DNA from: JAIMBK01 sp040755975 | GTDB lineage: Bacteria > Bacillota > Desulfotomaculia > Desulfotomaculales > Nap2-2B | NCBI GenBank assembly: GCA_040755975.1 | Contig: JBFLZY010000002.1 | Span: 35,795-99,794, forward strand | Direction of reading: 5' to 3' | Length of the DNA stretch: 64,000 nucleotides | Part shown: one piece after another, positions 1 to 8,356 of the stretch | Position numbering within the stretch: the first letter of the stretch is position 1 | How the letters are laid out: every line of letters starts with the position of its first letter | Position numbers and translations under genes: made by a program | The notes under the pieces: generated by a model | Seen by the model: only the letters and a program-made list of their open reading frames with translations | What the model was told of the DNA's origin: nothing | The model's database searches: none

Positions 1-1
1 A

Positions 2-151
2 AGGGCCGTGACCAAGGGGTTGGAGGTGCCCATCGAGGAAGGAATTAAATTTGAAAAGGAAGGAACGGCCCTGGTTTTCTCCAGCGAGGACGCCAAAGAA
101 GGATCGAAGGCCTTCCTGGAGAAGCGGGCGCCGGTGTTCACGGGCCGGTAG
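2..151 (+). CDS. Enoyl-CoA hydratase/isomerase (crotonase) family, C-terminal fragment
   Basis: Last 49 codons of a gene that enters from the left edge, in frame from base 2 to TAG at 149-151. The peptide contains GLEVPIEEGIKFEKE and ends SKAFLEKRAPVFTGR. A helical tail ending in an 'EG..AFLEKR.P.F.G' pattern is the usual C-terminus of crotonase-family hydratases, which hydrate 2-enoyl-CoA esters. Active-site residues lie outside the window, so the exact substrate cannot be judged. The position fits the acyl-CoA theme of the downstream transporter and ligase genes. Confidence 0.75.
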   Translation, partial: RAVTKGLEVPIEEGIKFEKEGTALVFSSEDAKEGSKAFLEKRAPVFTGR

Positions 152-287
152 GGAAAACTGCGGCGGGTTTTTAACCCCCGGTATAAAGGGCTGAAGTTCT
201 GAAAAAAAGGACGGGGTGCTTCAGCCCGGAAGGAAAATTCGTAAGAGTTTTCAAAACTTTGCTCATATTAAGGGGAGGTTGAAAATA

Positions 288-1190
288 GTGGCGAGCCCGG
301 AAAGTCTGGCGATCCGGCAGTTTCTGGTGAACTACAAAAAGAGCAAGTCCGGGAAGCAGTTTTCAGCTGAAGAATCAAGACGGGAACTGGAGGCGATGTT
401 CGGCAACAGGCCCCTCGATCCGGATGTGCGGGTCGAAAAGATTGCGGTGGAAGGGATTCCCGCCGAGTGGGTGAGCGCGCCAGGCGCAGCGCAGGATCGT
501 GCGATCCTGTACCTCCACGGCGGCGGGTACTGCATGGGGAGCTGCAACACGCACCGGGGAATGGCGGCCAAACTTTCCCGGGCCGCGTCCGCCCGGGCTC
601 TGCTCATAGAGTACCGGCTCGCCCCGGAGAATCCTTTCCCGGCCGCGCTGGAGGATGCCGTCTCCGCTTACCGGTGGCTGATTTCGTCGGGGTTCGCCCC
701 CGGGAGTGTCGCAGTAGCCGGAGACTCGGCCGGCGGAGGGCTTGCCGTGGCTACACTCGTCAAGCTGCGGGACGAAGGAGATCCCCTGCCCGCCGCCGCC
801 GTGCTGATGTCTCCGTGGACGGACCTGGAAGGTACCGGGGAATCAATGAAGACCCGGGCGGAATTCGATCCCTGGCTGAGGCCGGAAGAGAGCAGGCCCA
901 TGGCCGCCCTTTACACTCGTGACCTGGACCCGCGCCATCCTTTGGTGTCCCCAATTTACGCCGATTTGCAGGGGCTTCCGCCAATGCTGGTTCACGTCGG
1001 CGAAGACGAAATCCTCCTCGATGATTCGGTCCGCCTGGTTGAGCGGGCCCGCGCCGCCGGCGTTGAGGTGACGTTTAAAATCTGGGAGGGCATGTGGCAC
1101 GTTTTCCAGGCTTTTGCGGAAAAGGTGCCGGAGGGGCGCCGGGCCATAGAAGAAATCGGGGAGTATGTGGCCGGGAAGCTTCGTTTTTAA
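288..1190 (+). CDS. Alpha/beta hydrolase, HSL-type (family IV) esterase
   Basis: Predicted carboxylesterase of the hormone-sensitive-lipase family, about 300 aa, probably cytoplasmic. The oxyanion-hole motif HGGGY is at about residues 77-81, the nucleophile motif GDSAGG at about 145-150, the acidic residue lies in VGEDEILLDD at about 236-245, and the catalytic His is in MWHVF near 268. I start at GTG 288 because AGGGGAGG at 271-278 lies 9 nt upstream; an in-frame ATG at 216 would add 24 residues but lacks a comparable ribosome site. Substrate unknown. It lies between a crotonase gene and the Liv operon, 264 nt before the latter, so co-transcription is uncertain. Confidence 0.85.
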   Translation: MASPESLAIRQFLVNYKKSKSGKQFSAEESRRELEAMFGNRPLDPDVRVEKIAVEGIPAEWVSAPGAAQDRAILYLHGGGYCMGSCNTHRGMAAKLSRAASARALLIEYRLAPENPFPAALEDAVSAYRWLISSGFAPGSVAVAGDSAGGGLAVATLVKLRDEGDPLPAAAVLMSPWTDLEGTGESMKTRAEFDPWLRPEESRPMAALYTRDLDPRHPLVSPIYADLQGLPPMLVHVGEDEILLDDSVRLVERARAAGVEVTFKIWEGMWHVFQAFAEKVPEGRRAIEEIGEYVAGKLRF

Positions 1191-1454
1191 AGAATCCGGG
1201 CAGGAGCGGGCAGAGGTGGCAATTAGTGGATTTTTTCCTGGAGGATTTTATAGGGGCGGAGGTGGATGGCTTTTTACAATATGACCTGGAAAAAGCAATT
1301 ACCAATCACCCGGCAGCGGCAGAACGGGGGTAAGAATAGTTTTAAACGGAATACCTTACGGGGAAGGGGGATAAAGCAAGCCAAAATTTTTTAAAATTTT
1401 AAGGTTTAGGGCAGAAATTGAAAATTAAGTTTAAATGAATGGAGGTAAAGAAAA

Positions 1455-2774
1455 ATGCGAAAGAATGTTTTTTCTTTTATGGTGCTTGCTATCGCGTTGG
1501 CTTTAGCCCTGGCGGTTACCGCCTGCGGGAAAACTGCCAGCGAGCAAGGTAAAGGGGCTCAGGCGCCGGCTTCGGCGCAGCCGATCAAGATCGGGGTAGT
1601 CGGTCCGATGGGGTTCGTCCAGGGAGAGCACCACTGGCTGGGTGCTACAATGGTCGCCGAAGAAATCAATAAAGCAGGTGGAATTAAGGTAGGAGACAAG
1701 ATGCGTCCCGTTGAGGTAGTTAAAATCGATACCAACGAGATCAACAGCGTTACCGACGCCGCCAGCGCCGTCGAACGCGCCCTGACGGTGGATAAGGTCA
1801 ATTTCCTGGTGGGGGGCTTCCGGACGGAAGCTGTTTTGGCCATGCAGGAAGTGGCGATGGACTACAAGACCATTTTTATGGGCTGCGGGGCGGCGCACAC
1901 GGAACTTTGCGACCGGGTGGAAAAGAACTACGACCGTTTTAAATACTGGTTCCGCGTTACGCCGTTGAACTCCAACTTACTGGCGAAGGTCGATTTTCTC
2001 CTCCTTGCGGAAGCGGCCAAAGCGCTCCGGGAGCAGTTGGGCATTCAGAAACCCAAGGTTGCCCACCTTGCCGAAAAAGCGGCCTGGGCCGATCCGATCG
2101 TTGCGGCCGCCGAAAAAACCATTCCCCAGATGGGGATGGAACTGGTGGGTACCTGGCGCCCTTCGGCCACGGCGACGGACGTTACCGCGGAGCTGAACGC
2201 CATTAAAGATTCCGGCGCGCAGATCATTTTCGCAACTTTGTCCGGTCCCGTGGGAGTTGTTGTCGGCAGGCAGTGGGGTGAGCTCCAGATCCCGGCCATG
2301 CCCGTGGGTATTTTCGTTGAGGCGCAGAAAAAGGGTTGGTTGGAAGCCACGGGAGGCAAGGGAAACTACGTGGCCACCATGAACACTTACGCCCGGACGG
2401 CGATGACGGACAAGACCATCTCCTTTTACGATGCGTTTGTCCAGCGCTCCGGCCAGTTCCCCACTTATAACGCCGGGACTTACGAAGCCATCAATATATT
2501 GAAGGAAGCTATAGAAAAGGCCGGAACATTAGAGGCGGACGCTCTTATTAAGGTGCTGGAAAGTGAGACATTCATTGGTACCGCAGGCAAGTTGAAGTTC
2601 GACAAAAAACACGACGTAACCTTCGGCCCGGGGTTCGTCACCTCTGTAGGCACTCAGTGGCAGGACGGGGAACTGGTAATGTTCTGGCCCAACGGTTGGG
2701 AAGGCGTTACCTACCCGGGGGCGAAGCCGTACAAGCTGGCCCCCTGGTTGGTGGAAAAGTATAAGAAGAAGTAG
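1455..2774 (+). CDS. Branched-chain amino acid/organic acid ABC transporter substrate-binding lipoprotein
   Basis: Periplasmic-binding-protein-like receptor (LivK/Peripla_BP_6 type, 439 aa) of a high-affinity ABC importer. A Lys-containing N-terminus, a hydrophobic stretch and the lipobox VTAC place the lipidated Cys at residue 24. The mature domain starts IKIGVVGPMGFVQG, typical of the family. GGAGGT lies just upstream of the ATG. Permeases and ATPases follow on the same strand, with an acyl-CoA ligase gene among them. The ligand therefore need not be an amino acid; aromatic or aliphatic acids are common for ligase-linked systems of this family (inference). A 267-nt gap separates it from the first permease. 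Confidence 0.88.
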   Translation: MRKNVFSFMVLAIALALALAVTACGKTASEQGKGAQAPASAQPIKIGVVGPMGFVQGEHHWLGATMVAEEINKAGGIKVGDKMRPVEVVKIDTNEINSVTDAASAVERALTVDKVNFLVGGFRTEAVLAMQEVAMDYKTIFMGCGAAHTELCDRVEKNYDRFKYWFRVTPLNSNLLAKVDFLLLAEAAKALREQLGIQKPKVAHLAEKAAWADPIVAAAEKTIPQMGMELVGTWRPSATATDVTAELNAIKDSGAQIIFATLSGPVGVVVGRQWGELQIPAMPVGIFVEAQKKGWLEATGGKGNYVATMNTYARTAMTDKTISFYDAFVQRSGQFPTYNAGTYEAINILKEAIEKAGTLEADALIKVLESETFIGTAGKLKFDKKHDVTFGPGFVTSVGTQWQDGELVMFWPNGWEGVTYPGAKPYKLAPWLVEKYKKK

Positions 2775-2927
2775 GGGCGACACATGCAGAGGGCTGACAA
2801 TGTCAGTCGTCAGTCGTCAGATGTCGGATGTCTGAAGACTGCCTTTGAGACAATGTTGCGTTTCATGCTTTGTTTTTGCGTCTGACGTCCGGCTACCGAA
2901 TGTCTGAATTCGGACGCTGCCAAAAAA

Positions 2928-2963
2928 GAAGGCTGCAGGCGAGGGGGCTTTTCGGCAGCCTTC
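2928..2963 (+). repeat. Hairpin in the livK-livH gap
   Basis: GAAGGCTGC (2928-2936) and GCAGCCTTC (2955-2963) form a perfect 9-bp inverted repeat with an 18-nt loop, without a clear T-run. The preceding stretch 2795-2915 is rich in repeated TCGTCAG/TGTCTGA words. Such a hairpin could protect the abundant livK transcript or attenuate read-through into the permease genes; this is inference. Confidence 0.4.
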
Positions 2964-3041
2964 GGAAAGCTCCCCGCCCTCTTTTGATTAATTGGGGTGC
3001 ACTTCAAAAGTTCATCAGCGAGAGGGGTTTTAGAATTCCTT

Positions 3042-3911
3042 ATGCTTGCCAATATTTTTGTCGTGGGCCTGCTTAACGGCTGTGTGTACGCCCTTCTGGC
3101 CGCGGGTTTCAGTTTGATCTTCGGCGTCGGCCGGATTCTTCACCTTACTCATACCGCGTACTACATGCTTGCCGCTTACATCATTTTTCATCTCATCGGC
3201 GCCGCGGGGGTTTCCCCCGTTCCGGCCGTTTTTGTTTCCGTTCTCGCCACTACAATCGGCGGCGTGTTTTTTTACCGCCTGCTGATCGAGCCCGTGCGCG
3301 AACACGAAACGACGGTCTTGATCATGACTCTCGCCCTGGCCATGTTTTTCCAGGAAGTAATGCTCCTCATTTTCGGCGGTCATTTTCGAGGCGTTCCCGC
3401 TATGGTTGGGGGGTTTACAACCATCTGGGGCGTAAAGGTCACTTATCAGTATGTTTTAAGCCTGGTGACGATAGTTTTTGTTCTTACGGCAGTTTGGCTC
3501 CTTCTCTCCAAAACACGCCTGGGAATAGCGCTCAGAGCCACCGCGCAGGACAGGGAAGTGGCAAATTTAATGGGGATCAACGTAGGGCTTACGGCAACGC
3601 TTGCCATGTTGATTGCGGTAGCCCTGGCCGCCATTGCCGGGGCGGTGGTTTCGCCTTTGTACGTCCTGGAGCCGGCGATGTGGACGCACCCCCTCGTTGT
3701 GGTCCTGGCGGTGGTCATTGTCGGAGGCATGGGGAGTATTAAAGGGAGCATCATGGCGGCCTTCATCCTGGCCTTTGCAGAAACCCTGATTGTTTTTCTG
3801 GTGCCCAACGGTGCCTTCTTGCGCGGCGCATTTTCTTTGTTCATCATGCTGGTCGTGCTGATGCTGAAGCCGGAAGGCCTTTACGGAGTATTTTTCGAGG
3901 GGGAGAGGTAA
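3042..3911 (+). CDS. Branched-chain-type ABC transporter permease (LivH family)
   Basis: Inner-membrane permease of the Liv-type importer, about 289 aa, very hydrophobic with several predicted membrane helices. The N-terminus MLANIFVVGLLNGCVYALLA and the segment GMGSIKGSIMAAFILAFAET are characteristic of LivH. An in-frame ATG at 2997 would add 15 polar residues; I prefer ATG 3042 because the protein then begins directly with the first membrane helix, although its ribosome site (AGAGGGG, about 14 nt away) is rather distant. The stop lies 3 nt before the next permease start, so translation is probably coupled. Confidence 0.87.
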   Translation: MLANIFVVGLLNGCVYALLAAGFSLIFGVGRILHLTHTAYYMLAAYIIFHLIGAAGVSPVPAVFVSVLATTIGGVFFYRLLIEPVREHETTVLIMTLALAMFFQEVMLLIFGGHFRGVPAMVGGFTTIWGVKVTYQYVLSLVTIVFVLTAVWLLLSKTRLGIALRATAQDREVANLMGINVGLTATLAMLIAVALAAIAGAVVSPLYVLEPAMWTHPLVVVLAVVIVGGMGSIKGSIMAAFILAFAETLIVFLVPNGAFLRGAFSLFIMLVVLMLKPEGLYGVFFEGER

Positions 3912-3914
3912 GAA

Positions 3915-4949
3915 GTGGCACTTTTCAGCTGGTTGATTAAATATTTAAGCAAGGAAGTTTTCCCCCTGCCGACACGTATGTTCGCCTTCGCCTGCCTGGT
4001 CTTTCTGCTTTTTTTACCCCTTTTCACCCGGGATCCCTATCTTCTCCGGATATTGATCCTGGCCAATATCTTTGCCGTTTTCGCCGCCAGTTGGGACCTG
4101 CTTTCCGGCTACGTCGGCCAGATTAATCTGGGTCACGCCCTGTTTTTCGGCGTTTCTGCCTACGCTTCCGCCATTCTCAATCTTAAACTCGGCTGGCCCC
4201 CCCTGCTGACGGTGCCGGTAGGCGCGCTGCTGGCCGTTCTGGCGGGCCTGGTGGTGGGGGTTCCTGCTTTGAGGTTGAAGGGTCCTTACCTTGCGCTGGC
4301 TACCCTGGCCCTGCCGGTTATCCTCATGGGAGTGGTGTTTATGTTCCCGGGGTTAACCGGCGGTGAATTAGGGATTTCGGGAGTCGCCCGGCTGGCGAAA
4401 ACCCGGGTTGCGGAATATTATTATACCTATTTTCTGATGGTAGCGCTTATTGTAATCATCTGGAAAATTACCGATTCCAAGGTCGGCCTGATCTTCCACG
4501 CTATCCGCGAAGACGAGATAGCCGTGCGCGCATCCGGTATAAACACCACCTTTTATAAGCTTCTGGCTTTTTGCTTAAGCGGCCTTTTTGCCGGTATTGC
4601 CGGAGGCCTGTACGCCCATTTTATGCGGATTGCCGGCCCGGCCACTTTGGAAATGGTTACCTCGTTTCAAGCGGTGATCTGGACCATTTTCGGCGGCATC
4701 GCGACTGTTTACGGGCCTGTTGTGGGTGTGTTCATCCTCATTCCGGTGATGGAGTTGTTAAGGCTGGTTCCGGAAGTCAGGATGCTCGCTTTCGCTTTGA
4801 TCTTGATTCTGGTCTTGCGTTTTCTGCCGGAAGGAATTACGTCCTGGGTTCAGGACCGGCTGGAAAAGGAATGCCCGCGCTGCAAGGCGCGCAACGCTTT
4901 CACCCGCAGGCAGTGCCGGGTGTGTTTCGCCCCGCTTAAGAATGGTTAA
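3915..4949 (+). CDS. Branched-chain-type ABC transporter permease (LivM family) with C-terminal zinc-ribbon-like tail
   Basis: Second permease of the importer, 344 aa, GTG start preceded by GGGAGAGG. The segment SGYVGQINLGHALFFGVSAY is the LivM family signature. After the last membrane helix the protein continues with a soluble tail of about 27 residues containing CPRCKARNAFTRRQCRVC, two CxxC pairs spaced like a rubredoxin-type zinc ribbon. LivM proteins normally end shortly after the last helix, so this tail is an added cytoplasmic element whose role is unknown; metal sensing or partner binding are possible. The tail is encoded in frame and precedes the stop by only a few codons. Confidence 0.86.
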   Translation: MALFSWLIKYLSKEVFPLPTRMFAFACLVFLLFLPLFTRDPYLLRILILANIFAVFAASWDLLSGYVGQINLGHALFFGVSAYASAILNLKLGWPPLLTVPVGALLAVLAGLVVGVPALRLKGPYLALATLALPVILMGVVFMFPGLTGGELGISGVARLAKTRVAEYYYTYFLMVALIVIIWKITDSKVGLIFHAIREDEIAVRASGINTTFYKLLAFCLSGLFAGIAGGLYAHFMRIAGPATLEMVTSFQAVIWTIFGGIATVYGPVVGVFILIPVMELLRLVPEVRMLAFALILILVLRFLPEGITSWVQDRLEKECPRCKARNAFTRRQCRVCFAPLKNG

Positions 4950-4985
4950 TCCGAAAAAGACAGCAAGGAGGAGAAAGTTGGTCCA

Positions 4986-6698
4986 ATGGATGCCAAAGAA
5001 TTCTATCTTTCGAAACCCTGGTTAAAGTTTTACCCTTCAGGAGTTCCCCATACGGTGGAGATTCCGCAGGTCCCGGTGACGGCTTTATTTGACGGGGCGG
5101 CGGAAAAGTACGGCGGTAAAGCCGCGCTTATTTTCTACGGCCAGGAAATCAGGTACCGGCAGCTGCGGGAGGAAGTCGACAGATTTGCCGCCGCGCTGGC
5201 CGATCTGGGCATCGGCAAGGGCCAAAGGGTGGCCTTATACCTGCTGAACAGCCCCCAGTTTGTCATTGCCTACTTTGGGATTTTAAAAACGGGCGCCACC
5301 GTATCTCCGATCAGTCCTGTCTACACCAGCATTGAAGTAAGACACCAGCTAAAGGATAGCGGGGCAAAAACAATAGTCTGCCAGGATATTCTCTACGAAA
5401 ACGTGCAAAAAACCGGCCTTGATCTGGAAAACGTCATTCTCACCGGAGTGGAGGAATACTTACCTTCAGTCATGCGCTTTTTGGGGAAAGGGGTTTTGAA
5501 ACGCCGCCTCGGCGACCGCAGTAAACCTCCGGAGGAGATTTACAAACGGAAGGGGTTCTACAAGCTTCAAGACCTGCTTAAAAAATATCCGCCCCGCCCC
5601 CCGGCAGCAACAATTGACCCCCGGGTGGACGTGGCAAGCCTTCCCTATACCGGCGGCACTACAGGTCCGTCCAAAGGGGTTCTTTTAACCCACGCCAATC
5701 TGGTCGCCTGCCAGCAGCAGATCCAGGCTTTTTGGGCGCCCGAAATTGAGGAAGGAAAAGAGGTTGTGATAGCCTTTTTGCCCTTTTACCACATTTACGG
5801 TCAGGTGGCAATCATGCTGAACAGCCTGATTTCCGGGTTAACGCTGGTTCTTTTTACAACCCCCGATTACGACGAAATACTGTACGCAATAGAAAAATAT
5901 AACGCTACTGTTTTTTACGGCGTGCCTACAATTTATGAATTTTTACGTGAGTACGAAAAAACGGTGCGAGTTAACTGGCAACGGCTAAAAGCGGTTGTCT
6001 GCGGTGCCGATACGCTGCACGATAAAACTGTAAACGGCTGGAGGCAGAGGACCGGAACGGACATTACCGAAGGCTACGGAATGACGGAAACCAGCGCGGT
6101 GAGCCATATCACCCCTCCTGAACGCCCCAAGGTGGGTTCGTTCGGAGTGCCCATTCCGAACGTTCTGGCGGCCGTCGTCGATCCCGAAACGAACGCTTTT
6201 CTTCCTCCGGGGGAAGTGGGCGAGCTGATCATTTCCGGTCCGAACATTATGGAGGAGTACTGGCAGCAACCTGAGGAAACGGCCCGCGCCCTGATTGAGC
6301 TGGAAGGGCGGAAGTGGCTTAAGACCGGTGATCTGGCCCGGATGGATGAGGAAGGTTACTTTTACTTTTACGACCGGAAAAAGGACTTGATTAAATATAA
6401 AGGTTATTCCGTTTTCGCGCGCGAAGTTGAAGAGGTTCTTTACAGCCACCCTCAGGTCAAGATGGCGGGGGTTATCGGGGTTCCCGATCCGAAGGTAGGG
6501 CAGATTATCAAGGCCAACGTGGTCCTGTTCAGCGAGGCGCGGGGGAAGGTCTCCGAAGACGAGATTATCGCTTACTGCAGGGAAAGGCTGGCCCACTACA
6601 AGGTGCCGCAGATTGTCGAGTTCCGGGGTGAATTGCCCAAAACCGACGTGGGCAAGGTTTCCCGCCGGGAGCTGCGCGAAGAAGCGGAGGGGCTCTAA
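4986..6698 (+). CDS. Acyl-CoA synthetase (AMP-forming, FadD-like)
   Basis: Adenylate-forming CoA ligase, 570 aa: acid + ATP + CoA gives acyl-CoA + AMP + PPi. The ATP-binding P-loop YTGGTTGPSKG lies near residues 222-232, the A5-type motif GYGMTET near 362, and the ADP-binding aspartate in WLKTGDLA near 447. The C-terminal hinge and lysine region reads PKTDVGKVSRRELR. It is closest to medium/long-chain fatty-acid ligases, but substrate specificity cannot be read from sequence. It sits between the two permease genes and the two ATPase genes of the Liv operon, implying that the imported acid is activated on entry. Confidence 0.9.
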   Translation: MDAKEFYLSKPWLKFYPSGVPHTVEIPQVPVTALFDGAAEKYGGKAALIFYGQEIRYRQLREEVDRFAAALADLGIGKGQRVALYLLNSPQFVIAYFGILKTGATVSPISPVYTSIEVRHQLKDSGAKTIVCQDILYENVQKTGLDLENVILTGVEEYLPSVMRFLGKGVLKRRLGDRSKPPEEIYKRKGFYKLQDLLKKYPPRPPAATIDPRVDVASLPYTGGTTGPSKGVLLTHANLVACQQQIQAFWAPEIEEGKEVVIAFLPFYHIYGQVAIMLNSLISGLTLVLFTTPDYDEILYAIEKYNATVFYGVPTIYEFLREYEKTVRVNWQRLKAVVCGADTLHDKTVNGWRQRTGTDITEGYGMTETSAVSHITPPERPKVGSFGVPIPNVLAAVVDPETNAFLPPGEVGELIISGPNIMEEYWQQPEETARALIELEGRKWLKTGDLARMDEEGYFYFYDRKKDLIKYKGYSVFAREVEEVLYSHPQVKMAGVIGVPDPKVGQIIKANVVLFSEARGKVSEDEIIAYCRERLAHYKVPQIVEFRGELPKTDVGKVSRRELREEAEGL

Positions 6699-6700
6699 CG

Positions 6701-7462
6701 ATGAGTTTCTTCGAGGTAAAAGGGCTGACCAAGCATTTTGGGGGCCTTACCGCCGTTAACAACGTCAGTTTCCACGTTGACCGGGATGAAATAGTAGGGC
6801 TGATCGGGCCGAACGGGGCCGGAAAAACGACGCTTGTTCGCCTGATCATGAAGATCTTGAAGCCTAACGCCGGGCACATTTTTTTCCGGGGCAGGGAAAT
6901 TACCCGCTTGAAAACCTGGGAAGTGGTAGCTCTGGGAATTGCCGGCACGTTTCAAAACACCAGGCCTTTTAGGCGCCTGCCGATTATTGCCAACGTCATG
7001 GTACCCTGCCTGGGGCCCCGCGCTTCCAAGCGCGGCGAATGGGTAAAGCGGGTCGAAGCCAGGGCCATGGACGCGCTGGAGTTTGCCGGCATCTCCGACC
7101 TGGCTCTGGAGCCCGCTTCCAAACTGTCCCACGGCGACTTAAAGCGGCTGGAAATCGCCCGGGCGATCGCCACCGAGCCGGAATTGTTGATTCTTGACGA
7201 ACCCTTTGCCGGTTTGAACCCTACCGAGACGGAACTGCTGGCCAAGTCGATCAGGCGCCTGCACCGCGGCGGCCGCTTCGGCCGCCTGCACAGCGAGGGA
7301 GTCGCCATGATCATTATCGAGCACAAGCTTTCGGAGCTGATGAAAATCGTAGACAGGGTGATCGTCCTCCATTTCGGGCAGATCATTGCCGACGGCAGGC
7401 CCGAAGAAATAATCAACAACGAAAAAGTGATCGAGGCTTACATCGGGAAGGAGGTCGTCTGA
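6701..7462 (+). CDS. Branched-chain-type ABC transporter ATPase (LivG family)
   Basis: Cytoplasmic ATPase of the importer, 253 aa. Walker A GPNGAGKT is at about residues 36-43. The ABC signature is LSHGDLKRLEIARAIA and Walker B is LLILDEPFAGLNP. It starts 2 nt after the ligase stop. Between Walker B and the switch His (IIIEHKL) there is an extra HRGGRFGRLHSEG stretch, encoded by a GC-rich palindrome (about 7264-7285), where relatives usually have a shorter loop. The reading frame stays intact, so the protein is probably functional. Confidence 0.88.
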   Translation: MSFFEVKGLTKHFGGLTAVNNVSFHVDRDEIVGLIGPNGAGKTTLVRLIMKILKPNAGHIFFRGREITRLKTWEVVALGIAGTFQNTRPFRRLPIIANVMVPCLGPRASKRGEWVKRVEARAMDALEFAGISDLALEPASKLSHGDLKRLEIARAIATEPELLILDEPFAGLNPTETELLAKSIRRLHRGGRFGRLHSEGVAMIIIEHKLSELMKIVDRVIVLHFGQIIADGRPEEIINNEKVIEAYIGKEVV

Positions 7463-8212
7463 TTGCTGCTGGAAGTCGAAAACCTCTTCGTTTACTACGA
7501 TACGGCGATGATTTTAAACGACGTCAGCCTGAAGGTTGCCGCCGGCGAGCTGGTCAGCCTGGTCGGACCCAACGGAGCGGGAAAAACAACCCTCCTGCGG
7601 GCCGTAACGGGGCTGGTAAACTGGGAAAAGCAGGTTTTAAAAGGGGTTAAAGGGGGCAACATCCGCCTTTTGGGAAAGGTAAGTTTTAACGGAGAGAGGA
7701 TCGAGCAGCTGCCTCCCCACGAAATCGCGCGCCGGGGACTGATCCACTGCCCCGAACGCCGCCGCCCCTTCGCCGAGATGACCGTTGCCGACAACCTGCA
7801 GGCCGGGGGTTATCTCTGCAGGGACAGGGCGGAATTCAACCGAAGGCTGGAAATGGTCTATAACCTGTTCCCGAGGCTGAAAGACCGGGCCGGGCAAATC
7901 GCGGGAACACTGTCCGGAGGCGAGCAGCAGATGCTGGCCATCGGAAGGGCCTTAATGATGCAGCCGAAGCTTCTTTGCATCGATGAGCCTTCGCTGGGGC
8001 TGGCTCCGCAGGTTAAAAAGAATGTTTTTGAGCAGATCAAAGAAATCCAGGGGCGGGGGATAACCCTGCTCCTGATCGAACAAGACGTCAACCTCGCCTT
8101 TGCTCTGTCCACAAGGAACTATATTCTTTCCCACGGCAGGATCGTTGCGGAAGGAAGCAGCGAAAAGCTGCTCGGGGACGAGACGATAAGGAAATCTTTC
8201 CTGGGGTTATAA
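7463..8212 (+). CDS. Branched-chain-type ABC transporter ATPase (LivF family)
   Basis: Second ATPase of the importer, 249 aa. TTG start immediately after the LivG stop, with GGGAAGGAGG just upstream inside livG. Walker A GPNGAGKTT near residues 35-43, signature LSGGEQQMLAIGRALM, Walker B LLCIDEPSLGLAP, and the LivF-type IHCPERRRPFAEMTVADNL segment. Completes the K-H-M-ligase-G-F set. Confidence 0.88.
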   Translation: MLLEVENLFVYYDTAMILNDVSLKVAAGELVSLVGPNGAGKTTLLRAVTGLVNWEKQVLKGVKGGNIRLLGKVSFNGERIEQLPPHEIARRGLIHCPERRRPFAEMTVADNLQAGGYLCRDRAEFNRRLEMVYNLFPRLKDRAGQIAGTLSGGEQQMLAIGRALMMQPKLLCIDEPSLGLAPQVKKNVFEQIKEIQGRGITLLLIEQDVNLAFALSTRNYILSHGRIVAEGSSEKLLGDETIRKSFLGL

Positions 8213-8228
8213 GTGAAAGACGAAGGAA

Positions 8229-8319
8229 GGCTGACCCGTTAAGTAAAGGGTAATCTACCTCGGTTGGATTGGTGAGCCGATTTAACCGGCCGACTGTTGG
8301 AACGGGCTTATCTGCAGCC
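8229..8319 (+). promoter_or_regulatory. Folded leader upstream of the chemoreceptor gene (unassigned)
   Basis: The 144-nt region before the chemoreceptor start can form nested helices: GGCTG (8229-8233) with CAGCC (8315-8319), CCCGTT (8235-8240) with AACGGG (8301-8306), and a central 12-bp hairpin between 8261-8272 and 8277-8288 closed by a TGAG loop. The central hairpin needs G.U pairs that work on the + strand RNA. There is no terminator T-run. Riboswitches precede many chemoreceptor genes, but this does not match the c-di-GMP-I consensus that I know. Function unassigned. Confidence 0.45.
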
Positions 8320-8356
8320 GTAAAGATGGGGCCAGGAAATTAAGGGGGAACGTGAG

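Noticed and set aside
1191..1454. Small gene in the esterase-livK gap
   Set aside because: A short frame ending at 1333 reads VDGFLQYDLEKAITNHPAAA but overlaps the esterase out of frame and has no start with a ribosome site or recognisable family.
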